Below are positions 14,528 through 23,467 of a stretch of DNA of 64,000 nucleotides, piece after piece. The stretch's first letter is position 1, and every line of letters starts with the position of its first letter. The notes below the pieces were generated by a model that saw only the letters and a list, made by a program, of their open reading frames with translations, searched no databases and was not told the origin of the DNA. The stretch is from contig DGVB01000034.1 of assembly GCA_002395805.1 (NCBI GenBank), positions 1-64,000 on the forward strand. The letters run 5' to 3'. The position numbers were made by a program, and so were the translations under genes. The stretch is from Bacteroidales bacterium UBA4295. Its GTDB lineage: Bacteria > Bacteroidota > Bacteroidia > Bacteroidales > Paludibacteraceae.

Positions 14528-15607
14528 ATGAAAAGAATTGCTATCTTTTTCGCCGCGATGACGCTTACGTTTACCGCAGCGGCACAAAAGCCAAACCAGA
14601 CATACCTGACCTACATCGAGCAATGGAAAGCCACAGCTCTCCAAAACCAAGCAGACTATGGCATACCTGCCTCTATCATCATGGCGCAGGCGCTGCTGGA
14701 GTCCGCCGCCGGTACGAGTGAACTGGCAGTGAATGCCAATAATCATTTCGGCATCAAATGCACCAGCGAATGGTTCGGGGCTGTCTATTACTACGACGAC
14801 GACAGCGAAGGCGAGTGTTTCCGCCAGTACAGCGATGCAGCCGAGAGTTTCAAAGATCATGCGCTCTTCCTCCAGCGCCCGCGCTATGCTACCTGTTTCG
14901 AAATAGCCGTCGAGGACTACGAGGGCTGGGCGCACCGCCTCAAAGCCTGCGGCTATGCGACGGATAACAACTATGCCCCGAAGTTGATTAAGATCATTGA
15001 AGAGTATCGGCTCGATACTCTTGGGGTTACGGGTTATGGGTTACCGGTTACGGGGGATTCTGTAGGGGTTACGGGTTATGGGGTACCGATTACGGGGTAC
15101 TCGTTAGCGCAACCTGCAGCGAAGCCGAAGAGGCCGCTGAAAGCGGAGGTGGTGCACGGGACGACTCCGATAGCCGTGATCACCCGCGATCCGGAACCTC
15201 CCTATGAGGAGCCCCTGAGCGCGCGCGACGAGAAGAAATTATTTCTGCTCCAGCATCCCCAAAAGAAATGCAACGGCGTTTCGTACGTAGAGGCGCGCGA
15301 AGGAGATACCTATGCCAATATCGCGTTTCGGCTTAACGTGCGCGAGCGCAGCCTGCGGGAATGGAATGATGCCTTGGGACGCGAATTGAATCAGGGCGAC
15401 CGCGTCTATATGAGCGCGAAAAAGAAAAAAGTACCCCAGGAGAAAAGTCTGATGTGGGTGCATCCCGGAGAAGCGCTTTGGGATATTTGCCAGCGCGAAG
15501 GAATACAGATAGCGCAGGTACGCAAACTGAACGGTTTTGCACCCGAACTGCGCGTCTTTCGTACAAGACAGCAGATCTATCTCAATAAGGTGAAAGGTGA
15601 AAGGTGA
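14528..15607 (+). CDS. Exported glucosaminidase (GH73) with two LysM domains
   Basis: 359 aa. A signal peptide (MKRIAIFFAAMTLTFTAAAQ) precedes a GH73-type N-acetylglucosaminidase domain (~25-165: IPASIIMAQALLESAAGTS, NNHFGIKC, SFKDHALFL). Two C-terminal LysM modules (~257-300 and ~305-352) bind peptidoglycan, so it cuts or remodels the cell wall. Between them lies a low-complexity linker (GVTGYGLPVTGDSVGVTGYG) encoded by eleven phased heptamers (15024-15100). The stop codon lies inside another heptamer array (15589-15623) that also supplies the start of the next gene. Confidence 0.88.
   Translation: MKRIAIFFAAMTLTFTAAAQKPNQTYLTYIEQWKATALQNQADYGIPASIIMAQALLESAAGTSELAVNANNHFGIKCTSEWFGAVYYYDDDSEGECFRQYSDAAESFKDHALFLQRPRYATCFEIAVEDYEGWAHRLKACGYATDNNYAPKLIKIIEEYRLDTLGVTGYGLPVTGDSVGVTGYGVPITGYSLAQPAAKPKRPLKAEVVHGTTPIAVITRDPEPPYEEPLSARDEKKLFLLQHPQKKCNGVSYVEAREGDTYANIAFRLNVRERSLREWNDALGRELNQGDRVYMSAKKKKVPQEKSLMWVHPGEALWDICQREGIQIAQVRKLNGFAPELRVFRTRQQIYLNKVKGER
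15024..15100 (+). repeat. Heptamer array inside the GH73 gene
   Basis: Eleven consecutive 7-bp units, nine of them variants of GGGTTAC. Eleven units are 77 bp (not a multiple of 3), so gain or loss of single units would shift the frame before the LysM domains. Confidence 0.8.
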
Positions 15608-15623
15608 AAGGTGAAAGGTGAAA
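15589..15623 (+). repeat. Five perfect GGTGAAA heptamers across a gene junction
   Basis: 35 bp of exact tandem GGTGAAA. It holds the TGA stop of the GH73 gene (15605-15607) and the GTG start of the DUF721 gene (15611-15613), so copy number sets the protein end and the new start. Confidence 0.9.
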
Positions 15624-15904
15624 GTTCTGCTTCGTTGACCGATGCGCTCGTCGCTTATCTGCGCGAGAGCGGCTTGGAGAAACCGGTGCTGGAGGTGCAG
15701 GTCGAAGAGGTGTGGCCGAGAGTGATGGGAGATATGGTCACCAAACTGACCCGCTCCGTAGAAGTGAAAGAAGGTATGCTGATCGTGAAGGTCAGCTCTG
15801 CTGCTCTCAAGGCGCAGCTATTCGAAAACCGATTCGAACTGGTACGTAAGTTGAACGAAGCCGTCGGAGCGGAAGTAATCAAGGATTGCCGAATCCTCGG
15901 CTAA
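15611..15904 (+). CDS. DUF721 protein (DciA-like helicase loader)
   Basis: 97 aa, GTG start inside the heptamer array. The core VEEVWPRVMGDMVTKLTRSVEV ... LIVKVSSAALKAQLFENRFELVRKLN is the DUF721/DciA fold. DciA delivers the replicative helicase DnaB in bacteria lacking DnaC. The first ~10 residues come from the repeat and are unlikely to be functional. The next gene (mutS2) begins right after a second heptamer array, so the genes are probably co-transcribed. Confidence 0.8.
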   Translation: MKGESSASLTDALVAYLRESGLEKPVLEVQVEEVWPRVMGDMVTKLTRSVEVKEGMLIVKVSSAALKAQLFENRFELVRKLNEAVGAEVIKDCRILG

Positions 15905-15938
15905 TTGTGCATTGTGCATTGTAAATTGTGCATTGTAA
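15904..15938 (+). repeat. Five ATTGTGC-type heptamers between DUF721 and mutS2
   Basis: Units ATTGTGC, ATTGTGC, ATTGTAA, ATTGTGC, ATTGTAA fill the whole 34-bp gap from the last base of the DUF721 stop to the TTG start of mutS2. Confidence 0.88.
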
Positions 15939-18308
15939 TTGTATTATCCTGACAACATAGAAGAGAAGATCGATTTCACGGTCATCCGCGAGGAACTAAT
16001 CCGCCGCTGCAGTTCGCCCTTGGGACGCGAGCGCGTGGAGGCGATGCAGATGGAGACCGGTTTTGAGACGGTAAGCCGCCTGCTGATGACAACAGACCAG
16101 ATGCATGCCGCCCAGACCGACCCGATGCTTACTTTCCCGCGCGGAGAGATACATGACATCCGAGACGGCATTGCGCGCATACGCATAGAGGGACTGTTTC
16201 TCGACGAAGCCGAACTGGATGCGCTCCGTCACTCGCTCTCTTATGCGGCCGAACTGGAGCATTTCTTCGGCTCGCTCGACGAGAAGAAATACGGATTGCT
16301 CAAAGAGCTGGGGGCGCTCGGAGAAGGCGGAGAACTGGGCCGGATCGTGAAGACCATCGACCGCGTGCTGGACCGCTACGGCAAATTGGCCGACAGCGCT
16401 TCGCCGGAGCTCGCGCGCATACGCCGGGAGATAACCAACCTGCAAGGCTCCGTAGGACGTACCCTGGCTTCTATCCTGCGCCAGGCGAAGGCGGACGGAT
16501 TCGTGGATGCCGATGCGGCTCCTACATTGCGAGAAGGAAGACTTGTTATCCCTGTATCGCCGGCTTTTAAACGCAAAGTGGGAGGTATCGTGCATGACGA
16601 GTCCGCCACAGGAAAAACCGTTTATATCGAACCGCAGCAGGTGGTGGACGCCAATAACCATATCCGTGAGTTAGAGTCCGCCGAGCGCCGCGAACGCATA
16701 CGAATCCTGCAGGAGGTCACCAATAATCTGCGGCCTCAGACAGCTTTGATATTGACTTCCCAGCAGATGCTGGCGGAGGTGGATTTTCTGAATGCAAAAG
16801 CCTCGCTTGCCGAGGCGCTGCATGCCATCCGCCCCGAGCTGGTCGATGCACCGCTGCTGGAGTGGTGCGACGCCTATCATCCCGTGCTGCGGCTGCGTTA
16901 TACGCCGCAGGGCAAGAGAGTGGTGCCGCTGACCATCCGGTTGAGCGCGGAGGGAAATCATGTGCTCGTCATATCCGGTCCGAACGCCGGAGGTAAATCG
17001 GTTTGCCTTAAGACCGTGGCACTGCTGCAATACATGCTCCAATGCGGCCTCCTGGTGCCCGTAGCGGAGCAGAGCAGGGCAGGGCTCTTTGACCAATTGA
17101 TGATAGACATCGGGGACGAACAATCCATCCAGGACGAGTTGTCCACCTATTCGTCACACCTGCGCAATATGAAATATTTCCTGCGCAACGCAGACGACCG
17201 CACGCTGCTGCTGGTAGATGAGATGGGTACGGGTACCGAACCGCTCATCGGCGGAGCGATAGCCGAAGCGATATTGCGGGAATTAGTGAGCCGGCGGGTA
17301 TTCGGCGTCATCACTACCCATTATACCAACTTGAAGCATTTTGCGGAAGAGACGGAGGGCGTCGTCAACGGCGCTATGCTCTACGACCGCGGAGCCATGC
17401 AGCCGCTATTCCAACTGTCTATCGGTCAGGCCGGCAGCAGTTTCGCCATAGAGATAGCACGGCAGACCGGTTTGGGCGAACCCATCATTCAGTACGCTAC
17501 AGAGCTGGTAGGAGAGGAGCATATCGACTATGACAAGCAACTGCAGGATATAGCGCGGGACAAACGCTATTGGGAGCGCAAACGACAGCAGATACGGCTG
17601 CGCGAGAAAGAGCTGGAAGCCAAAATAGCTGAATACGAGGCACGACTCGCCAATGCGAAAGCCGAGAAACGAGAGATCATCGAGCAGGCACGACAGCAGG
17701 CGGAGGAGTTGCTCCGGCAGTCGAACGCCACGATAGAACGGACTATCCGGGAGATCAAGGAAGCCAAAGCGGAGAAGGAGAAGACCAAGGCGGCACGGGC
17801 TAAAGTGGAGAGTCTGAAGGTAAAAGTCGCACACCAGGCACCGCAGGTGCAGCAAGCGGCTTCGCCGCAGCCACAGCGCAGCCGTAGCAATGGAAAAACC
17901 ACCTCTCCCGCGCAGAGCGGCAAAACCCCCAAAGTGCTGCGCGACCTGCGGGATCTGAGAGTGCTGAAAGGCGAAATGCCGGAGACAGGAACTGCACCCG
18001 CGGTGTCCTCCAGCGTCTCTATCGCTCATGCCCGAAAAGTGAAGTTCGAGCGGACGCTTGATATACGCGGCATGCGGGTGGATGAGGCTACTGAAGCGCT
18101 GATCGCCTATATGGATGACGCACAGATGGTAGGAGCCGGAGAAGTGACGATCCTGCACGGCACCGGCACCGGCGCACTCAAGCAACTGACGCGCGACTAT
18201 CTGAACGATATTAACCGCCGCAGACACAAACGCGGACAACAGCCCCTGGAGTTCGGCGACGGAGATGTGAATCATGGCGGAGCGGGACTGACGGTAGTCA
18301 AACTATAA
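15939..18308 (+). CDS. mutS2: Endonuclease MutS2
   Basis: 789 aa. N-terminal core/clamp domains, Walker A GPNAGGKS (~347-354), Walker B LLLVDEMGTGTEP (~424), a long coiled coil (~545-640) and a C-terminal Smr nuclease domain (LDIRGMRVDEA ~707, HGTGTGAL ~740). MutS2 resolves branched DNA and collided ribosomes rather than mismatches. The start is TTG 15939, giving MYYPDNIEEKIDF, which fits the family N-terminus and follows directly after the heptamer array. The linker before Smr is long and Ala/Gln/Ser-rich. Confidence 0.94.
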   Translation: MYYPDNIEEKIDFTVIREELIRRCSSPLGRERVEAMQMETGFETVSRLLMTTDQMHAAQTDPMLTFPRGEIHDIRDGIARIRIEGLFLDEAELDALRHSLSYAAELEHFFGSLDEKKYGLLKELGALGEGGELGRIVKTIDRVLDRYGKLADSASPELARIRREITNLQGSVGRTLASILRQAKADGFVDADAAPTLREGRLVIPVSPAFKRKVGGIVHDESATGKTVYIEPQQVVDANNHIRELESAERRERIRILQEVTNNLRPQTALILTSQQMLAEVDFLNAKASLAEALHAIRPELVDAPLLEWCDAYHPVLRLRYTPQGKRVVPLTIRLSAEGNHVLVISGPNAGGKSVCLKTVALLQYMLQCGLLVPVAEQSRAGLFDQLMIDIGDEQSIQDELSTYSSHLRNMKYFLRNADDRTLLLVDEMGTGTEPLIGGAIAEAILRELVSRRVFGVITTHYTNLKHFAEETEGVVNGAMLYDRGAMQPLFQLSIGQAGSSFAIEIARQTGLGEPIIQYATELVGEEHIDYDKQLQDIARDKRYWERKRQQIRLREKELEAKIAEYEARLANAKAEKREIIEQARQQAEELLRQSNATIERTIREIKEAKAEKEKTKAARAKVESLKVKVAHQAPQVQQAASPQPQRSRSNGKTTSPAQSGKTPKVLRDLRDLRVLKGEMPETGTAPAVSSSVSIAHARKVKFERTLDIRGMRVDEATEALIAYMDDAQMVGAGEVTILHGTGTGALKQLTRDYLNDINRRRHKRGQQPLEFGDGDVNHGGAGLTVVKL

Positions 18309-18339
18309 TCGGAATATCCGAATATCGAAATATCGGAAT
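18308..18339 (+). repeat. Four ATCGGAAT-type octamers after mutS2
   Basis: ATCGGAAT, ATCCGAAT, ATCGAAAT, ATCGGAAT in tandem, starting at the last base of the mutS2 stop codon. Confidence 0.85.
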
Positions 18340-18353
18340 AACAACACAATCCT

Positions 18354-19070
18354 ATGAAAAAAACACTATTTTTCCTCTTGTTCGCAGCCTTCAGTATGAC
18401 GGTCTTGGGAGCGAAAGGACCGGGATTCGGAGACCGCAGGTACACGCTCACGGCGATGGGCGAGTACAGTTATAATACCACCTGGTCGCATCATGGCAAT
18501 TTGGACCTGCAGGCGCTGCTGCCGTTTAACCCGCATTTTGAGATGGAAGCCCGACTCCAGCTCTCAACGGCTAACGTCTATTCCGGAGCTTTGCAATTCC
18601 GTCCTAAATTTGAATTGCCGGTAGGAGAGATGTTTATCGAAACGGACATCTATTACCGTGCGCTGCTGCGCAGCCGTTCTAATGACATCACAGCGGCCCT
18701 GGGTGTGGGCTATCGTATGGATCATGTGTCTGTGACGCTCGGGGTGTTTAGCCGTGTCATGGACGATATGGACCGCAACTGGCATTCGAATGACAGCTAT
18801 GTCGTAGAGCCTTTTAATCTGCTTTACCGCATCGAGGTCTTCTGCCGCCCGCAGAACAATAACTGGAATCTCTCCTTTATGTTCTCCAATATAGATGACT
18901 ATCAGATGGAGCGAATGTGGCAGCCGCTGTTCGGTATAGGAGCTTGGGTTGATGTGAAGGAGCACTGGAGGCTTAATTTCGGCGCGCAATGCAAACCTAC
19001 CGGTATGTTCCATCTCGATGCGTCTTTCTACGGCGCTACTGCCCGCGCAGGATTTAGTTACAGATTCTAA
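18354..19070 (+). CDS. Outer-membrane beta-barrel protein, unknown role
   Basis: 238 aa. A signal peptide (MKKTLFFLLFAAFSMTVLGA) is followed by alternating strands (FEMEARLQLSTANVY, DITAALGVGYRMDHVSVTLGVF, WRLNFGAQCKP) and a terminal phenylalanine (ARAGFSYRF), as in OM barrels recognised by BamA. No substrate indicated. Followed 12 bp later by the lipoprotein phosphoesterase. Confidence 0.75.
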   Translation: MKKTLFFLLFAAFSMTVLGAKGPGFGDRRYTLTAMGEYSYNTTWSHHGNLDLQALLPFNPHFEMEARLQLSTANVYSGALQFRPKFELPVGEMFIETDIYYRALLRSRSNDITAALGVGYRMDHVSVTLGVFSRVMDDMDRNWHSNDSYVVEPFNLLYRIEVFCRPQNNNWNLSFMFSNIDDYQMERMWQPLFGIGAWVDVKEHWRLNFGAQCKPTGMFHLDASFYGATARAGFSYRF

Positions 19071-19082
19071 AACGTGTAAGTT

Positions 19083-19964
19083 ATGAAAAAGAATATTCTC
19101 TATATAGCAATGAGCGCATTTCTGTTGGCTTCGTGCGCTTCGGAAGATTCAACCCTCGATATGGCCGGTATGTTCTCGTCCAATGGCGAACCGGTGAATG
19201 TGCGGTTCGAGCAGTCCATCGCCTATAACGATACGGCGCTCAACGGTGGAATGACAGTAGAAACGGGGAGCGATACCTATACCGTCTATGTCTGCACGGA
19301 CAGCCATGTCACCCGCAAAGCACACAAGAATCTGGATTATTTCATCGCTCAATACAATGCCGCTGCGGCTCCCAAGATTGCGCTGCATTTAGGCGATCTG
19401 ATAGATGCACAGAATAATTTTCCATGTGCCGACAGTATTCTCGCTCTGGCTAACGGTCCGCTCTTCATTACGCCCGGTAACCACGACGTCTATTTCAAGC
19501 AATGGCCGATATACCGCTCCTTTTTCCATACAGGTACCTATTGGTTCGAGACGACCAACGGCGGGAACAAACTGGATCTGTTCATCTGTCTGGACAGCGC
19601 GGATGGTACTTTGGGACCCAAACAGACGAAATGGCTGCGAGACTTGCTGGCGAATCGTGCCAAAGCAGGCTATCGCCGTATCATCGTCTTTACGCATACG
19701 CATTTCTGGAAACTCGATGCTTCGCAGGGGCATACCTCCAATATGGCGATCGAGGAGACGTATGAGTTAGCCGCCCTCTTTGCGCAGTACGGCGTGCAGT
19801 ATGTATGGTCTGGACACCAGCATGCTCGTCAGTCGGTACTCTTCAAAGGCGTCAATTATCTGGTGCTGGATGCGACGCAGGATAAAGAGAACGGACAGGC
19901 ATACATGACGGTGGAAATGGGGCCCTCCGCCATCTATCATTATATCGATTATCCGAAAGAATAG
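19083..19964 (+). CDS. Calcineurin-like metallophosphoesterase lipoprotein
   Basis: 293 aa. Lipobox LLASC (cut before Cys18) anchors it to a membrane. The metallophosphoesterase signature is complete: DSH (~94), GDLID (~127), GNHD (~154), HTHF and GHQH. Two metals and a phosphoester substrate are expected, but the substrate is unknown. It ends in a short TAGGAC/GTCCTA hairpin facing the convergent gene. Confidence 0.9.
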   Translation: MKKNILYIAMSAFLLASCASEDSTLDMAGMFSSNGEPVNVRFEQSIAYNDTALNGGMTVETGSDTYTVYVCTDSHVTRKAHKNLDYFIAQYNAAAAPKIALHLGDLIDAQNNFPCADSILALANGPLFITPGNHDVYFKQWPIYRSFFHTGTYWFETTNGGNKLDLFICLDSADGTLGPKQTKWLRDLLANRAKAGYRRIIVFTHTHFWKLDASQGHTSNMAIEETYELAALFAQYGVQYVWSGHQHARQSVLFKGVNYLVLDATQDKENGQAYMTVEMGPSAIYHYIDYPKE

Positions 19965-19976
19965 GACGATGTCCTA
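19962..19976. terminator. Short hairpin between convergent genes
   Basis: TAGGAC (19962-19967) / GTCCTA (19971-19976), loop GAT, no T tract. A weak, possibly bidirectional stop. Confidence 0.35.
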
Positions 19977-19985
19977 AAGAATCCG

Positions 19986-21287
19986 CTAAGCGAGCGACTT
20001 AAGCCACTCGAGCAGCGCGTACATGTCCGGGAAAATCCGGTCTGCTCCTTCTGCCGCTAGGTCGGAGTCGGGCAGCGGACCTGTGTTGACCGCGCATGTG
20101 AATAACTCGGCTGCCTTCGCGGCGCGTACACCTAGAGGCGCATTCTCTACGACCATGCATTCTTCTTTCTTGAACCCGGAGCGGGACCATGCCTTGAGGT
20201 ATGGCTCGGGATCCGGCTTGCCGTGCAGGACGTCAAAAGAAGAGATGATACCCGTGAAGACATGATCAAATGTCTCGTTGAGCGCGTCGATGAGGTTATG
20301 TTGTCCCGAACCGGTGACCACCCAGCATTGCACGCCGTGGTCATATAGGAAATGCAGCACATCGCTCACCCCGGGTATCGTACCCGGAAAACCGCCCGTC
20401 ATCTCATTGAAATGCTCCGTCTTGTCCGCATAGATGGCTTGGATGATTTCCGGCGTTGCCTCCTTGCCGTAGATACGCTGGAAATACTCCTTAATGACAC
20501 CGGTACTCGTGCGCCCTTCGTTGCGGTAGCACTCCTCGGGCGTATAAGGCAGACCATGCTTCGTCATCGCGTATGCCCATGATTCGGCATGGTATGGCAT
20601 CGAGTTATAGAGAATACCGTCCTGGTCGAAGAATACCGCTTTCGGCATTTTTTTTCTCTCGCCGAAGATGGAAGAACCGATGCGCACCATATTCGCTCCG
20701 CATTCAATAGCTATCGGATAGTCTTCGCTCATGCCCATAGACAAGACCGCTCCGCCGAACGAGGAGAGCAGTTCCCGGGTCTCCGTGAAGCACCGCCGTA
20801 TCTCCGCTTCGTCGTCTGTATTGGTAGCCATGCACATCAGACCGCAGATGCGTATATGCTGCATTTTATCCCTGCATAAGTCTAGAATCCCACCGATCTG
20901 ATCAGGCAGCAGCCCCGTTTTGGTTTCCTCCCGGGCTACATGCACCTCCAGCAGCACATCTTGGATGATGCCTGTTTTGGCGGCTTCGTCGTTGATGGCT
21001 TCCAGTAGTTTCTGCGAGTCAACGGAATGAATCAGATAGGGACGCAGTTTGATTAGATCGCGTACTTTATTGGTTTGCAGATGTCCTATGAAATGCCAGT
21101 GAATATCAGACGGTAGCTGTGGTATTTTCGCCTTCAGCTCCTGTACGCGGCTTTCTCCGAAATGACGTTCTCCGGCTTCGTAAGCCTCGCGTATGGCTTC
21201 TACGGGTTGAAATTTGCTCACGCATACAAGCGTCACGCCTGCGGGTATATGCGCGCGTACCTTATTCAAATTATATGTGATCAGCAT
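19986..21287 (-). CDS. Fusion: YggS-type PLP-binding protein + HAD hydrolase
   Basis: 433 aa. Residues 1-213 are a PLP-homeostasis protein (YggS/PLPBP: VCVSKFQPVEAIREAYEAG, HFGESRVQEL, WHFIGHLQTNKVR, MGMSEDYPIAIECGANMVRIGSSIFG). From M214 it is a beta-phosphoglucomutase-like HAD phosphatase (FFDQDGILYNS with DxDG, VVTGSG, KPDPEPYLKA). The junction is GGC GAG AGA AAA AAA ATG, with eight A ending at an in-frame ATG (20646-20648). The HAD part could therefore also be made alone from that internal start, or the fusion could reflect a homopolymer error. Last gene of the 12-gene run. Confidence 0.88.
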   Translation of the reverse strand: MLITYNLNKVRAHIPAGVTLVCVSKFQPVEAIREAYEAGERHFGESRVQELKAKIPQLPSDIHWHFIGHLQTNKVRDLIKLRPYLIHSVDSQKLLEAINDEAAKTGIIQDVLLEVHVAREETKTGLLPDQIGGILDLCRDKMQHIRICGLMCMATNTDDEAEIRRCFTETRELLSSFGGAVLSMGMSEDYPIAIECGANMVRIGSSIFGERKKMPKAVFFDQDGILYNSMPYHAESWAYAMTKHGLPYTPEECYRNEGRTSTGVIKEYFQRIYGKEATPEIIQAIYADKTEHFNEMTGGFPGTIPGVSDVLHFLYDHGVQCWVVTGSGQHNLIDALNETFDHVFTGIISSFDVLHGKPDPEPYLKAWSRSGFKKEECMVVENAPLGVRAAKAAELFTCAVNTGPLPDSDLAAEGADRIFPDMYALLEWLKSLA

Positions 21288-21294
21288 GCTGCAA

Positions 21295-22242
21295 TCAGTC
21301 CTTGTTAAGCCATTTGATATATGGCGTTATATAGCGTTCTTTTTTCTCCTGATAGACGGTGTCGAGATCTACCATAATACCGGTCTCATACACATTCGAC
21401 AGTTCGTCATTGATGGCATTCCCGAAGAACTGCAATTCATTGGTGATATTGAGATACGCGGAGAACATAGGCGGAATGACCGTTCCTTGCTCGCGTACGG
21501 CATGCTGGAGAGTATGATAGTTCTCCTGCGGGTCAGTGCCGGTAAACGGATCGTTCTCCAGCGGCTGAATAGCCAAAGCCTTGTAAGGCCGGATGAGTCC
21601 TTCCTCTCCCTCGTGATAGCGATGGAGATAGTTGTAGATCAGTTCGCGTGCCGTTTCGTTATAATCCGGGTAGATAGTCACCTTGCCGATCATCCATCGA
21701 ATATCCGGGTTGTTATGCATCACAGCCCCGATGCCGTCCCAAATATTATCAAGGGCAAAGAGCGCTTTCACGCCCATCTCGCGTTTCTGATATATCGGCT
21801 GCACGAAAGCCCGTCCGAACTCGATAGTATTCGGCAGGTAGTCGCGGATAAAACGCTCGGAATAGTGGAAGAGGTGCGCCGAAGTGATATAGGGTTGCAT
21901 CTCCCCCTGCTCATTGGGTCTCAACTCTGCGTCGCGTCCCAGCAGATAGCGATAACCGCCGATGATCTGCCGGTTCGCAGGATCCCATACGATAAGCTGG
22001 TGATACGGTTTTGCCATCGTGTCCATGTCGTCGATATCCATCTCCATGCCGGTAGCTCCTCCGCCGTCGCGATAACTGATCTCGCGCAGACGGGCTATCT
22101 CGCGCATCACATTCGGACATTCGTGCGCCGTGATATCGTAGATTAAATTATCCGCCTTATTGGACGGGCGTAGTAAACGGCCTTCTAATTCTTTCTCAAT
22201 AAGTGCGGGCTCAACAGGAGGTATGATTTGTTCCATAGACAA
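21295..22242 (-). CDS. glsB: GNAT-type N-acyltransferase, GlsB-like (glycine lipid synthesis)
   Basis: 315 aa. An acyl-ACP N-acyltransferase related to ornithine-lipid OlsB: REISYRDGGGATGMEMDIDDMD, IIGGYRYLLG, TIEFGRAFVQPIYQ and MIGKVTIYPDYNETARELI. In Bacteroides GlsB N-acylates glycine (the first step) and GlsA adds the second chain. Here the PlsC-like gene overlaps its start by 32 bp, matching the glsBA pair, though order and symbol are by analogy. Start ATG at 22242 or 22236. Confidence 0.7.
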   Translation of the reverse strand: MSMEQIIPPVEPALIEKELEGRLLRPSNKADNLIYDITAHECPNVMREIARLREISYRDGGGATGMEMDIDDMDTMAKPYHQLIVWDPANRQIIGGYRYLLGRDAELRPNEQGEMQPYITSAHLFHYSERFIRDYLPNTIEFGRAFVQPIYQKREMGVKALFALDNIWDGIGAVMHNNPDIRWMIGKVTIYPDYNETARELIYNYLHRYHEGEEGLIRPYKALAIQPLENDPFTGTDPQENYHTLQHAVREQGTVIPPMFSAYLNITNELQFFGNAINDELSNVYETGIMVDLDTVYQEKKERYITPYIKWLNKD

Positions 22243-23050
22243 TAGATTTTACATATTGCGCCCATTCTTTGGGTGTTTTGGTGTTGTCAAAAGTGGTATA
22301 CGGTATAGGCGGCAGCACATGCACCTTGAAATGCTTGCCCTTGGCGCCGTACATCTCATCCACGAGGTATAACATCTCGATATTCAGTTTGATATGCAGT
22401 TTCTTGCGGATATAGGCGAGTGCATAGAAGAAGCGGCTGTTGCGCCCCTCAAAATAGATCGGCACGATATTCCGTTGGTATTCACGGGCGCGCTGCACAA
22501 AATTCTTTTGCCATTCCAGATCCTGGATCTGCCATCGTCCGTCAATTCGTTGGAGGCGGCTGCATGCGCCGGCAGGGAAAGTCAGCACATCGGTCTCGCT
22601 CTCCCACATCCGTTGTTGCGCCGCGGCCTGTTCCTTGCTGAATCGGCCGAGTTTGCTGACCGGTGCCCATAGGCCTGCCAGAGGCTCCATATACATCAGC
22701 AGGTCATTGACGATCACTTTCAGCTCGCGTTTCTCGGAGCGGCTCTCATGGATCATCTGCGCGATGATCATACCGTCCAGACCGCCGAGCGGATGGTTAG
22801 AGACGAAAATAACCGGCTTGACGTCGGTAGGGATATTCTCCGTGCCGTCTATAGAAGCAGTACAGCATAGTTCTTCGTCCAGCACCGGGCGTATGAAATC
22901 ATAGTCTCGCTCCGTGGAGTGCTTGCGCAGGAAGGCATTCATCTGCTCCACATGCACGATACGCTCCAGATATCGGATCAGGAAATCCGGTATTTTCGCC
23001 TTCGGAGCATTGCTCTTCAGAATAGCACGTATATCAAACTGCAGCGGCAT
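22211..23050 (-). CDS. glsA: PlsC-like acyltransferase, GlsA-like
   Basis: 279 aa. Acyltransferase block I is FVSNHPLGGLDGM (H then D with five residues between, as in many Bacteroidota members); block III-like FPAGACSRL and IVPIYFEGRNSRFF follow. It would O-acylate the product of the neighbouring GlsB-like enzyme to make diacyl glycine lipids in the membrane. It shares one base with the stop of the DUF4494 gene upstream. Another PlsC family role is possible. Confidence 0.7.
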   Translation of the reverse strand: MPLQFDIRAILKSNAPKAKIPDFLIRYLERIVHVEQMNAFLRKHSTERDYDFIRPVLDEELCCTASIDGTENIPTDVKPVIFVSNHPLGGLDGMIIAQMIHESRSEKRELKVIVNDLLMYMEPLAGLWAPVSKLGRFSKEQAAAQQRMWESETDVLTFPAGACSRLQRIDGRWQIQDLEWQKNFVQRAREYQRNIVPIYFEGRNSRFFYALAYIRKKLHIKLNIEMLYLVDEMYGAKGKHFKVHVLPPIPYTTFDNTKTPKEWAQYVKSIVYGTNHTSC

Positions 23051-23466
23051 TAATGAACGGCGTGAAGGATGTCCATAATAGGCGTTTTGGCGATGGAGAT
23101 CATCTCGCAGTCATAGGATTTGAGCGCCTGCTTCAGCGCAAAAACGGCATCGTCCAGCATGTTCGCCTGTACGAGCACAGAGACATTCTTGCGGGTCTCT
23201 TTCTCGCCGTCAATAGTGATCATTTCTACGCGCGCTTTGTACCAGAATTCGCCTCCTTCATTCGGAAAGATCTCGAAGAACTGGCTGCGTTTGCAGTTCT
23301 GCACCTCGCAGTCGCCGAAGATGAAAGGTTTGATCTCCTCCATCAGGCAGTTCTCTGCGTCTGCAAAACTGACAGCCCCTTCTACCAGGTACACCTCTTT
23401 TGCCTTGCCGGGATTGTCTTCCCCCGTCTGGCGGTCGTAATGAACTTTAATCTCGTGAAAAATCAT
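23050..23466 (-). CDS. DUF4494 protein
   Basis: 138 aa. EIKVHYDRQTGEDNPGKAKEVYLVEGAVSFADAE and WYKARVEMITIDGEKETRKNVSVLVQA match the Bacteroidota family DUF4494 (two strand-rich halves). No enzyme motif. Function unknown. It sits between the phosphatase-like gene (1 bp gap) and the acyltransferase (1 bp overlap). Confidence 0.8.
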   Translation of the reverse strand: MIFHEIKVHYDRQTGEDNPGKAKEVYLVEGAVSFADAENCLMEEIKPFIFGDCEVQNCKRSQFFEIFPNEGGEFWYKARVEMITIDGEKETRKNVSVLVQANMLDDAVFALKQALKSYDCEMISIAKTPIMDILHAVH

Positions 23467-23467
23467 A

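Noticed and set aside
15589..15938. CRISPR-like array
   Set aside because: Units are 7 bp with no spacers and no cas genes nearby; they are simple tandem heptamers.
21214..22146. 310-aa plus-strand frame
   Set aside because: Opposite the GlsB-like gene; Ile/Val/Arg-rich shadow without motifs.
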